Shown here in pieces: positions 22,301-34,431 of a DNA stretch of 64,000 nt. The notes below the pieces were generated by a model that saw nothing but the letters and a program-made list of their open reading frames with translations, was not told the origin of the DNA and did not search any database. The stretch's first letter is position 1, and each line of letters starts with the position of its first letter. The stretch is from contig VYZI01000018.1 in assembly GCA_013397695.1 (NCBI GenBank), positions 3,375,599-3,439,598 on the forward strand, read 5' to 3'. The DNA comes from Centropus unirufus. Its lineage: Eukaryota; Chordata; Aves; Cuculiformes; Centropidae. A program made the position numbers and the translations under genes.

Positions 22301-25300
22301 GGTTTAGTTGTAGACACTTGCAACTGATGGAGTGTTCATATATCATCTAGTCCTGCATCCTATACCTTTGCTTGTGTTTGATTATCCTTCTTAATGACAC
22401 AATGCCAGCCATACCTTTGAAATGCTTATCAGTTAGTGATAAGAATCTACAAGAAGGGATCTTCCGGTGATCTTTTCAGTTTGGAGTCAGGCTGCTCTAA
22501 CCATATTTTCTTCTATTTCAAGTGTGGAATTAATACTATCACTCTTTTTCTCATATATTTATGTAGCACTGTGGATTATTTCAAGACAAATGTGCTAAAT
22601 CAGAGTTTTGGATTTGGATGCATCTTGACTGCAAGATGAGTTAGAAGTTGGCTCTCGTGTTTGATGGGAACTAGTTGGAAAGTTTGAGGATGATAGAATC
22701 TTGTCAGGGTTTTTGTGCATAAGTACCTTGCAAGACTCTAGTTTGTAACTAGTTTTGCATGCCAGGACCCTTTCTCAAGCACCCTCAAACTTGGGTTACT
22801 GATCTTGGCTGGGGCACCCACAAAACACAATGAATTTCCAGATAAGCTGAGTCAACAAGGGGACGGCAAAATATTTAAAACCAAGTAAATTTAAGTCAGT
22901 CTTAACTTTTGTAGTGCTGCTTCCTGTAGGGATGTACACTTGGGAGAAAACCTCTACTAGCAAGCTACCAAAGGGCAGCAGATTATAGACAGGGAGTTTC
23001 ACCACTGAGGCTGTACTCTCACTCATTATTTTCTCAGTCCACTGGGTCTATAAAAAGTAATACCATGTCAGAGATTTACAGCTCTATTTTTTAAATTTTA
23101 CTTCCTTATTATGTCTTATGTTGATTAAACTCAAAATATTCCTGGTTTGTTTTTTTTACCTGCTTTTTGGTGATTTGTTAGATGGTATTAGCATATGTTG
23201 GCTCTTTCTTTCATTTTTCCTGCTTATCTGGCAGCCAGAGGGATCTAGAATGAGGAATGAATGCAAGTAGAGTACATACTTTTGGAAAGCATTCTGAAGC
23301 ATAATATATTGAAATCTTCTATAATGAATCCTTGTTTTTCAGAAAAAATATTCAACCATGCCAGAAAATTATCTGTGAGAAATAAGCACTTTTCTACCCC
23401 CTTCTTTTCTCCCCCCTTTCCAATTTGTGTTGCTTGGAAGAGGAGACGAAAAATGGCACAGATGCATGCAGTATTGCAGAAAGAGTATATATGGACATTT
23501 CAGTCACTGATATTTCCCCATTTTCTGATGCTAATGTAAGATATGTTGGGCTTGCATTTATAATTAAGATGAACAGATGGTGAAGACTTAGTTTAAAGTA
23601 ATACTGTACATCCATTAAAATAATCTCTGCTGACAGTGATTCTTCACTATAGCAAGATTTAATTGCATATATAACACACATACATCAGAAAGAACCTCAA
23701 TCTTTAGCCATTTGCACCATTAGGACAACAGTAAGACAGACGTCACCGAAACAGTATTTGTCCTGGAGACTCCTAAGAGTAACAGATGCGTATCTGCTGA
23801 CAATATTGGCTTGCTTTAATTAATGAATGCTTTATGAATAGAAGAAAAGATAATTTCTGAAAATACACAGGAGTTTTTTTAAAAAAAAGCACCCATGTTT
23901 TGAGGGACAAACATTCAGAAACCTGACAGAAGTCAATTTTTAACAGATCAGTTTGGCGTTACTCGCGTGACTTGTCTCATGTAGTAGTACGCCTTATTTG
24001 TGATGTTCTTGGCTAGGGTTATAAATTTATGTCTTTGTGGGCTGCCTTTATGTTTTAAGTTAGCTACGTTCTTAAGTCTCTGAAACAAGTCCTTAAGCTG
24101 TTATGAAGCAGGAGCAGATGCAAATGTGCACATTTTCTTTTTTCCACAGAAATTATATGAAATGTCATTTCACAAATTTTTTATGGGTGCCTCATGTAAA
24201 AACAAAAATTATTGTGTTTTCACCTGAAGATCTTTACTTCACAGGAAGTGGAACTTTGGGTTATATCTCCACAGTGGGTATCCATCCTTCACCTGTAGTA
24301 CAGAACAGCAACAGAAATGTTAAGCAACAATACTTCTTTTTCACCAAACAGGTCAGTTATAGAGGTGGTTGTAGATTTATGACTATGCTCCTTTTGTGTT
24401 CACTTCTTGTTCTGCCTACCACCCCCATTGGTAGCTATTTGCTACGAGAATGAAATCTACTGAACTCTAACCTCCAAGGGTATAGTTCAGGAGAAATATC
24501 TCCATTCCTTCCCCCAGGGTTGTTATGTAAGGACATATTTTACTATTGTTGCGATATACAAAACAAAAAGCAGTATAATTAGGATTTTATGAAAATTTGT
24601 GCAAGTTTTTCAAACTACAATATGTTATTTGTCATACCAAATATCAGCAAGGTTGCTGTCGAGTGGCTAAACAGTTCTCAACTGAGAAAAATTTGTCTAC
24701 GCTAGTTTCACAAAATCAGTGAAGCCCCATGCTTTATCATTTGCTTCACCTCTTGAAGGCCCTCACTCCATACTGCCTTCTCCTCAGCAGTTGTCACTGT
24801 CCACGAGAAGACCTTGGAGACTGTTGTGTGGTACTTTAAGTTCCTTAATATTTTCCTTTAAAGTTCTGCTTTGTTTAAAAATATTTGGGTATTTTTAAAG
24901 CAAGGGCATGAACCTTGAGGTCCCATCTTCCACACGAGTACCCCAGACCTCAGGAGTCATTTTCACTGTCTGCCAGTATATTTCAGTATATTAAACCAAG
25001 TGGAGTAACACCAGCAAGAGAGATTGAGGGAGTATCCCAGAATATGAAAACTCTATAATATCGTAGTTAAACATTTTTCCAGGAGATGTGGTTCAAAACC
25101 CCTCAGGCAGAAGAAGGAATTAAACCAATGTTTATTCTATTCCAGGTGACCTGTGGAGTAAAACAGGAGAGAGATACTGCTTTCTCTTAATCAATACATT
25201 CATTTTCTTTAAAATGTCTGAAATTGAAATTAAATATTTATTGTCATTGTGTGTACCTACCTCCCAAATAAAACTATTTAAAATTAATTTGGATAGAAAT

Positions 25301-28300
25301 ATTGAGGTTGGAAAAGGATACAGTTTGGCAGCCACACTGTCAAAGCCCTTCATTTGCATAGCCTTCATTCTGGTGACAAAATTAATAGGACCAAATAGTC
25401 ATGTAAATATAGCTGAGGTATATAGGTAATGCTCACTGATAAAGGAAATAAGAAATGGGAGGAGGAGTGAGAGGCTGGGAGCCAAGGGATTGGAAAAGGC
25501 AGCAAGTTTTACAAAACATTAATTTTGACTAATTTGCTTAACATAATAAAGACAGGATGTTTTTATTTGGGGAGCTAACAGTAATGATTGATCAGAAGGG
25601 CATTATATTTGCTGGAAATGGTACGCATAATGTCTGTGTATGGATGTAGAAAACACCTCTTCAAAACTGAAATAATCCATAAGTCATAGGATGCAGAGCA
25701 CAAAATACCAACACACTAACATACTAAGAAAGGCTTGCAACAATAACTGAGCAAATCTTGGAAGAGTTCCAAAGAAACAGGGAACAGAAGAGGGCTACGC
25801 ACAGAATAATGGGTTTTAGACAATAGAGATGGTGTAGCAGACATTTGTGAATGGAGTATTGGCTCTTTAATTATAATAATTTCCTAAGTTTAAGGTCAAG
25901 GCACCTGTGCATTGCTGTCTGTACGAAACTGATTAAAAAATTAGAAGTAGCATTTAGTGTCTGATACTATTTCCAAAAATTCTTTTGGAAATTTGGATGT
26001 TGCCAAGATCATTATTTGTTCTTTGTACGGTACCTACAGAGACTGAGATGGGTCCCCTGTTGCCACCCTGAGATCATTGACATAAAGTTTGACTCCCTTA
26101 TAAATTAAAACATAAAATTATTATATTCCTCCTATGTAGGGAGGAAAATAATGAGAAAGGAAAACTCGTACATCCTAATTTGTTCTGCTTTCCCTTTCAT
26201 ACTGACCGTGGAAATGAAAGGCATCATGTTGTTTCCCTTAGTAATTTAGACAAGCCTATTTCTTGTCTTGGAAATTAACTTCTTAGTTAATCAGTTGGTA
26301 TAATCTCAGATTTGTTGCAAGGAAACCCTGGCTGAGAAGCAGCAAAGGTGGATCTTGTCACCTGGAAGGGCGTGAAGCACAGCGTTCCAAAGCATCTCTG
26401 GTTGCAACCAACCCTACTCGCACCATTCCAGTTGTGTTCTTGCTGCTGGGAGGAGCCTGTGCTGATTTCTGAGCAGGAGAACAAAGCTGTCTGAATCGCT
26501 TGTTCTTCTGTAACACCACATCAGTGTCTGCCAGCAGCATTGTGCTTCAGAGTTTTGTCTGCTGCCTGCTATCTCAGGTAAAGTTTGGCTTTGGAAAAAG
26601 AGCAGGCACGGATCAGTGAGTTGGTCACACTGAGAGAAAGCTGTCTTTTTCCTTTTCCCTCCTCCACCAAGGGTATAAATATTCGGATGTGGATGGCAGG
26701 TAACAAAAGAAGGCCCATCCCAATAGGAACTCTTATGAGTGTTTTCTACATATTGAGAACATGGTTAGAGGAGACTGAAGCGACAAATGAGTGTTGAGGG
26801 ACTTAGGGAATCAACACGAGGACAAGGAGGAAGGAACGAAACAAAGAGAAGCAGGAAATACTAGAGGTGATGGAGCCAAGGTATGGAGAGGTATTCTCTA
26901 GAAAGAGGTTTTCTGAAAGCTCACAGAGATGAGAAGCATAAGAAGGGAGCAAGTGAGTGTGTGAAAAGACGTCATAAGAGAGGACAAGAAAAGGAAGGTA
27001 ACGATTTGGAAATTATTTGCTCTACATTTGTTATAACTCTTGGTCTGCAATGTAATTTTCTGACAGAAGAATATTTCCATTCCATTTTGAATTTTTATAG
27101 GGTTTTTTAAAAAAATGTGATTTCTAATAAGGCATATAAGGAAATTTTAGTTTACATTTTTGTTTTAGAAAACAACCCTGATTTCAACATTTGTCTGTTC
27201 TTTCTTGCCATTCTCTTTTTGCTACTCACTCTCTTTTCCTTTTTCACCATTCTAAAAACTCAAATCTGAACCATCATAAAAAAAAGTATGTACTAGAAGA
27301 AATAACTGAAACACAATTTAGACAATCTAATTATTTCCAAAAGTGAAGAAAAACTACAAGTGAACTTGACAAGGAACAAGGAAGTTTTTTGCCAAAAGTC
27401 ACCATAAACAATAAAAAATATAGATTAAATTAAATACAATAACATTTTCTGATGAAAAAATTTAACTGATATTTCTAGAAAAGCCTTGTTGGGGGGGAAT
27501 GCATTTTCTTATTTATATTCATTTGTATTTCTGAGCTAAAAAGAAAACGTTGAAAGGACTTGTTAAAACAAAAGCAACCTTTGGATCCCTTTCTGACCCC
27601 AAAGCAAATGTCAGTCATGGCTATCATTGCAGAGGGAGATGTTTTGTCTCCAGCTGTGGCCTGTGGGTGCTAATCAGACCTTTTACATTTCAATCGTAAG
27701 TGTTAGCGATAAAGATGTCGGTGAAAGAAACAGAATTAAAGTTTTTTTCACCGTTGTACATGCTCAGCCCTGCTTGCACTCTCCCTAGTTCAGGGGTCAT
27801 TGTTTACATTCACATTTGAGGTAAAATGCGCTAGTGATGATCACTGGAGAAAGTTCACAGAAGATGAACTGAGAAAATGATGTTCCTGTGGTGAAATTCT
27901 GGATAAAAGCATGAAATTAACTGCCATCCAAGCTAAAAGAGGGTAACTTCAAGTCAGTGCCACCATCACTTTGATTGAAGTAGCAAAAGAGCCTGTTCTA
28001 GGCGAGAACAAGCCTGAAGATGAGGAAAAGACAAGAGGATGAGAGGATGAAAAGCTTTTAGTGAATCAAAAGTACCTATTAACAATAAATAAATAAATAA
28101 AATTAAGAACAACCCCTTTCTTGATGTTTTCATCAGATGAAAGAAAGTATTGCAGTTTTACTTGATAATATCTTGTGAGAGGGATGGCAATAATGTACAA
28201 AGTATGGCAGGAAATCAGTAATATTTCATTATTAGAATATTGTTACATTGAAAACTGGGATCGGGGCTGATTGTTTTCAATATGATTAAAAACGGCAAGT

Positions 28301-31200
28301 TTGTCTAGAGCAGAAAACTAAGAGTAAAGATCACTAGGAATATTTTTTAATAATATAATCTGGAAACTTCAGATGGGAAATATTTGTGAGCTAATACATA
28401 AAGATAATGCTTTAAACACGGCAATTTGAAACACAAAGAAGTAAAATTATGGGAGGAAGAACAGAGAAGGAGGTTAATACAATTTCCAGCAAAAATTTAT
28501 CCTGGGAATCTGGATACTACAAAAGCAACTGGACAATATCCTAGGCCATGTAGGCTCATCAGGAAAGTTTTACTGGAAACTAGATAAATAAGTCTTGCAT
28601 AATTTTCTCTTTTGATGAAGTGGCTGTACCATATGTATAAACTAAAAATTTCTTTCTGGCACAACATTTTTGAACTGGGAAAAACAGTCATGGTCTTATG
28701 ATTCCAAGCCAAACAATATCTTTCTCATTTCACCACACTGGCTTTTTAAGGGACATAATGTGGAACTTTGGGTGTTATTACAGTCAAATTGTGAGCTGCT
28801 TATCCCCACTGGTATGCAGCTATTGGCTGAAATAGTCCAATTAATTTAAATGTGTTCTATCAAGGGCAAGAACAGATTCATAATATGCCCCTATGTTTTG
28901 GAGTTGGTTTTTTTCCTGTTAATTTATCTTTCAGGTAAGAATTTAATTTGCAAGGGTCTTATGAGGCAGAACTTACTTGTTTTTGTAGAGTGCTCTGAAA
29001 TTCAAAAGTGAGAAGTGCTAAAACGTTTGGAAGGTCTTGTTACTCTTCCCTATCAATTAATATCAGTGTAAGCAATAGGGTGTGAATTTGCTAAGTAGCC
29101 TGGGAGGTCTCTGTGATGCTCTTATATTGTGGACTAGAGTAGTTGTACTTTCTGGTCATACCTACATTGTTTAGCCAAGGCAACGTAGAGAACTTAATTT
29201 CTTCTACTGTTATGGAATTGCAAGAGCTTGACCAGGCAGATTCCAGAGAGAATGGCTGGCAATTTTTTATTGATGGAATTGTTGACAGTTAAAGGTGAGA
29301 AAGGACAGCAAATGGGAATAATGAGACCTTTTTTATTTTATACCTATTTATTTTATATCATTATTTTTATACTTAACAAGTAACTTCAGCAGGCAGACAT
29401 ACAGCAGAACGAATGGTAATAAAGACAGTGTTTGTGGTAAATTATCTTTGCTAGTGAGGAAAATTCAATGTATTGATTTATTCTTTTTATGTGCAGAATC
29501 CATTTCTAGGATGCTTCATAAAAATCCTTTTAATCCTTGTATTACCTGCAAAATAGGAGTAAATTAGGGTTAAATAAACTCATATCATAGTGTTTCATTC
29601 TCTTTGTTTATGGAGAAACAACTTGAATGGCAGAAATGGCAAAATCATGTTGTTACTGATTTTGAAGGGTACTTCAGAGTAGCTCCTTCCAGCTTCAAGC
29701 TTGAATAAAAAGAAAAGGTAAATTTCAGAGCCAGCTAGTTTGCGCCAGTAAATTTAGCCACTGACTTCCCATGGTAAATCCCACAGTAATCCCGAGTATG
29801 CTGGCTAGTGTCAAAATGCTCTGCAGACCCAGGCAGGGCACTCTTCTGTAGGGCAAGTAAAGAGGTTAGATATTTTAGGAAGCTTGGATTAAACTTTGTG
29901 TAAGTGATGCCAGAAGGCTACGTGAGTTGATTGGTGTTTTCCATCTTTTTTATTATGCTTTCTGAAGATACTGCAAGAATACTCTAATCATCCTTTTAAT
30001 CATCTTTGAGTTCCAACATAACTCCAATGTTGTTTCTGAAGTAAAATGTGCTGACGTGTTCCCTAGCTTCTGAAGTAGTTCTCTGTACTTCTGAAAGTCG
30101 TAGGATATAATTTGCCTGATGTATGAGTGACAACTTTGACATTTGGGGCAAAGTAGATGGAGTTGAACACAACCACCTCTGACTCTGTATTGTCCCCAGT
30201 AATGAAAACATACTTTTATGAAGGAAGTCTGTAGATACACGGGACTAGTTTACCTTGCTAGTGTCAATGCACTGAATTAGAGTGAATTACACAAGTGTAA
30301 AGGTGGCATAAAGAGGAAAAAATTAAGCCAGAGTATTTTGAAAGCATGGTCTTGTGTTGTTTAAATTAATGTACTGTAGAAAGCAGTCCAAAACACTTTT
30401 GGCTTGGCATTTGTGCATCCCTTATGGGCATGTGTCAGAATGCCCTTTCCTGGGCTTCTAGCATGGAGCAAACACATACAGGGTTGTTTGATTTTGGTTT
30501 TTTTTTTCCTGGACTGGAGGGCGAAACTGAGGAAAATAAATGTTAGCTTGGGTTTGGGTGGCTCTATTTCCACCATCAGATCTATTTTGCCAATTAGAAT
30601 CATGGTGAGAGTCACTGTGAGATGATACTAAAGAGAGAAAATGCTTCATCTATTTGTTACAATTCTCCCACTAGGTGTTCAGTTGTAAAATGGTAATTTA
30701 ACATACAGAGTAACTTAAAATCTCTGCTAAATGCTTATTCACCTATGTTGTTGGCTTAAGTGAAGATACAGATGACTGGACCAAACTTAATGTTTGTAAT
30801 GTCATTAGTCAAGGGAGTAAATGGGATTCTTCATGGTTCATTTTGCTTTAAAGACAGGAAGAAATAAAATTCATATGAGTTAATGTTGCAGGCATAGAAC
30901 TTCCTGCATTTTTCTAGAAATAATTTTATATTAAGTTTTTCAGGCTTTTGAGTAACATGTGGTCTTTGAAAAACTGTTTAATTGAAAAAGAATATAAGCA
31001 TTGCTTGTTTCATGTAGTTTTAAGCATAACCTTGTGCTTCATAATTTTTCCAAAAAAATTCCTCAAGATTTCTGGCCTGGCTTAAGCCATTTTTCAAACA
31101 TTTGTTTGTTTTTCTCTGTGGTGCAGTTGGACTTTAACTTTCAAATCCTTTGATTTGCGACATGTCCTTGTGTTAGGTTCCCACTTGGACCAGACAGTAC
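19358..31200. other. Long non-coding stretch, no gene recognised
   Basis: Nearly 12 kb of AT-rich DNA contains only short open frames, the longest 121 codons at 19858-20223, which looks like chance. Simple sequence includes an AT-dinucleotide run near 20891-20901 and an (AATA)n tract at 28084-28102. A more GC-rich block at about 26330-26585 carries several CpGs and ends in 'atctcaggtaaag' (see findings). No CR1, MIR or DNA transposon was recognised here, which makes it poorer in repeats than the rest of the window. Confidence 0.5.
28084..28102. repeat. (AATA)n microsatellite
   Basis: This is a short run of the tetranucleotide AATA/AAAT, about five units, in an A-rich setting. No transposon tail could be tied to it. 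Confidence 0.8.
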
Positions 31201-31204
31201 AACT

Positions 31205-31312
31205 TTGAGGGCTCGCGTGGTAGAGCGCGCTTGCGTAACAGCCGATGTCTGATCTACTTCTCTATGTTACGCTGAGCTGTATAGAGGTAGCTAGAACCAA
31301 AAGTTCACATCC
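31205..31312. other. CpG-dense segment with tRNA-like A-box and inverted repeats
   Basis: Seven CpG dinucleotides fall between 31214 and 31271 in a region that is otherwise almost CpG-free. 'ggctcgcgtggtagagcgc' resembles the D-arm/A-box of tRNA-Ala-type genes ('gctcagtggtagagcgc'), but no convincing B-box or cloverleaf follows. An 8-bp perfect inverted repeat, 'gcgtaaca' (31233-31240) and 'tgttacgc' (31265-31272), overlaps a second imperfect hairpin, 'ctacttct' with 'gaggtag'. It could be the head of a tRNA-derived SINE, the end of an RTE-type element (an RT fragment lies about 450 bp away) or a structured regulatory element. The assignment is open. Confidence 0.4.
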
Positions 31313-31735
31313 TCAGCCCTTTTAAATCAGGTAGCCAAGGAAAAGGTACTTGGCAACAGTTCACAAAAGGAGGAAAAGGTTCTGTAAGGTAAATTGAAAG
31401 GCATGTGTGCTTCTTTGCCTTTCAGCAATTCTTTCCACAACTCTCATCATCTCTAGATAAAATATTTTGCGTGTTCACATATTGTTCTCTAACAACTTCT
31501 GTGCAATAACTGCTAGAAATCCCAGGTACGGCTGGCTTTTATAATAACGGCTGTGAGGATTTTCTCTGTATTCCCTCTGCCATGTCCTAGGTCATATTTT
31601 GGCACTCCTGTGCCTCATCTTTTTTGACATACAATACGGTGTATTTGTGTGTTTGTGCACTTCGTGCAATTTCCTTTTAGCTGTGCTACAATATACACAC
31701 TGTGCATGGGTTGTGTCTGTCATTTAGTCTTGGTT

Positions 31736-31945
31736 TCATTCCTTTCCAAGATAGCGTAACCTCCATGTTTTGACCTTCCTACCCCCTTTCAACATTTCTC
31801 CAGAGAACTGATCAATACCTGCTGCTTTCCCTTTATTCAGATGACGGATAGCTTTGGATAACTCCGTAATCTTTGCTGTCCTGTGCAACATCAGATTCTC
31901 CAAGAACTGACCTTCACACAGGACTTCTCCAGATGGCACGCAGGC
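31736..31945 (-). mobile_element. RTE-like LINE reverse-transcriptase fragment
   Basis: The minus strand has a 67-codon open frame (31939 to 31736) containing 'AIRHLNKGKAAGIDQFSGEM' followed by L-K-G-G. This matches the N-terminal RT signature of RTE-clade LINEs (A-I-x-x-L-K-x-G-K-A-P/A-G-x-D-x-I-P-A-E-M-L-K-x-G-G). CR1 has a different sequence at this point (typically P-G-P-D-G-I followed by a different helix). Upstream residues F-L-E-N-L and I-T-E-L-S also fit the region before RT motif 1. Only this block is left: the catalytic F-A-D-D motif and the endonuclease were not found nearby, so the copy is a dead fragment. RTE elements are rare in birds and known from only some lineages. Confidence 0.65.
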
Positions 31946-34235
31946 AGATTAAAGGAAGTCTTGCTAGGCCGTCTTGTTATTTTTTTAGATTTTCTGAGAC
32001 AAAAAAAAGCAAAACATAATAAAATTGAGACGTCTTGCATTCTGACTTCTTGTAGGATTCCACAAAGGTTCCCCAGCTGGGTGTCATTTGATCCACTTCT
32101 ACATTTTAAGTGTGTTCCAGCCCTTTCCAATAGGTTAGTTTCATCTTACTGAGTGTTTGAGTATTTACAGAAGATGCCTAAGTGAGAAAATAAGGTGTTT
32201 ACTGCCCAAATACTGTAAGGCTGATCTTGAAGCTGCTTTCTGCTGCTCCAGAGTGACTCACACAGTGTCAGAGATGAGAGAAATCTTCAGAGGAATTTCT
32301 CATAATCCCACAGAAAGCCTTATGATTACCACTTTTACTCTGAAGAAGCAAGAAAAAAGAAAAAAAAAAAGCAGATCTGCTCCCTGTCACATAGGCGGGC
32401 AGTGTCATATCACTCATACTAAAGTGCAGGGTAGAATATACCCACTTCTGCTTAAACTTAAGGCCAACAGACAGCATTCTTTTTAACTAAAAGAGAGAGA
32501 AATAATGAGCAATCCACATTTTGTGAGGGAGTGGGCGCTGATCAGATGGTGCTAAATCTGAATGCACAGCACCCAGCTTCGAGCAGAGAGGCTACTGGAA
32601 GTGCCTTGGCACTGGTTGATAATCAGAGGGAACTTACAAACCTGAAAAAACGTGAATAATTTTAAATCATCACTAACCCTCCACAATGCATCTGAGATTA
32701 CCCTATAAAATATAATTTTAATTACCTTTTAAAATGTGCTCTCTTTTATTTCACATCTATTTAATTTGCATTAATTTTTAGAGCTGCTCCTTTCTATAGT
32801 TCTCTTTATGCTGTGCATTGTGTACATTTGTATCCAGCTGTGCACATGCTTGGGTGCATCATGGATTGGTCTGCATAGTGGAGTCATGTAGTATTTATGA
32901 CTAGATCTTAGTCTCAGATGGATAAAATTGCACCAGTGTCTTATGATGAACACAAAATAGACCAGCAGCATGCCATAAATATGACTGATTTTTGATTTAA
33001 AATAATTGAGCTGAAAAGACTCAATAGTACCAGAGTCTGTAAGACCTGCTGAAGTGGTCTTGATCTGAAAAGGACTTTGTCAGCCTAACTTCTTAATATT
33101 CATGTTAGCAGCAAATAGAAACAAAAAGCAAGCTTCTGGTGGAGCATGTGTGCTGATTTTTAGCACATTGTCTCCTGACCCTTTTTTTCAGGGCTTGTTT
33201 TTTAAAAGTAAGGGTTCCTCTGTTCTCAGGTAGCATTTAGAAAGGATTTATTCTTAAGGACTTTTTGACAAAGCCATTATACTTACATACATATTTTTAC
33301 ATATATACATTCCCATGTATTTTAGAAAATTTTCAAGCTGAAGGGAATGTTTTATTGAGTGAAATGAAATGGTGATGCTTCAGCTTTTTAAAATGTTAAA
33401 ACTTAATTTAAATATAAAAAAATTGGAATCAAAACAATTTCATTTCTAAATTGTTTTAATTAAGATAGTGTGGGTTTGCTTCAGATAAAATTATGTGAAA
33501 TCAAGATAAATTCATGAAATGCTTATTTGATATCAGGGCAGGGGAGAGTGAAACCCACAATGCAGCCATAAGTCTTTCCTGATGGTGCGGGTTTCAAAAT
33601 AAAAACAATTTCCCAGCCCTGGTGAACTATGGAGCCAGTGATTGACTCAAGTGTGGTATCTGGAGCCTTGGGTTCTATCAGCAGCAATGGAATTGAGAAG
33701 GTAGAGTTGTTTGGTTAAGCTTATGTTGTATCTTCTGGTGTTATTATTTTTCACCCTCCTACAATATTGCATTGTTTGGAACTATCTATTCTGAGAAAAT
33801 ACAAAATCTTGTATTATTTCAAGCTGTCTATTAATAAGACCTTCAACCGAAACCTCAGCAGTTTGACTCTTGCTGAATATCAAAGCTGAATAGTTTGAAT
33901 GTTACTAAACATTGTGCAGGCCAGCAATGCAAAATTAGTTGTGAAATGTATTCCTAGGTCAGGAGGATCTCTCTTAGCTACATTTAATTTTATTTCTTCT
34001 TAGTCATTCTGGAAGGTGTCAAACTAAGAGTAGCGATTAAGGCAAAATTTACACATTATGCGCAGTGCAGGAACAAAATGATCCACACGCTATCCTTCAA
34101 ACTCACCAGATAAATCAAGATTGTAAATTCTAATGACTTTGTTGGGTTTTTCTGATACTTAGATTTGTGATATTTGTCATCTAGCTGCTTCTTAAAGCCT
34201 TATTTCCAAGAATCAAAGGATTACTTGAACATTTT

Positions 34236-34335
34236 AGCTTTTTCTTATTCTCTTTTCTTATCTTTCCTTTTCCTTTTTCTTTTTTTTTCCTTCTTTTCTT
34301 CCTTTCTTTCATTTTATCTCTCTCTGCTTTTCCAG
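34236..34335 (+). repeat. Polypyrimidine (CT/T-rich) tract
   Basis: About 100 bases are almost entirely T and C, with runs such as 'ctttttctttttttttcc' and 'tctctctctg'. It translates to a low-complexity S/F/L string that should not be read as protein. Such tracts are common in avian introns and are prone to length variation. Confidence 0.85.
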
Positions 34336-34413
34336 CTTTCTAATAATTTGATTGCTTCCATAGCTACAGAGAAAACCTTGAAAACATGTTCTGAATAAGT
34401 GTTTTAGTGTTTT

Positions 34414-34431
34414 TATATATATATATATATA
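34414..34431. repeat. (TA)n microsatellite
   Basis: Nine TA dinucleotides in an uninterrupted run, in AT-rich context. Confidence 0.9.

Noticed and set aside
31205..31280. Functional tRNA gene
   Set aside because: Only the A-box-like part is present; anticodon loop, B-box and acceptor pairing do not form.
34174..34398. 74-codon frame rich in F, S and L
   Set aside because: It is the translation of a polypyrimidine tract.
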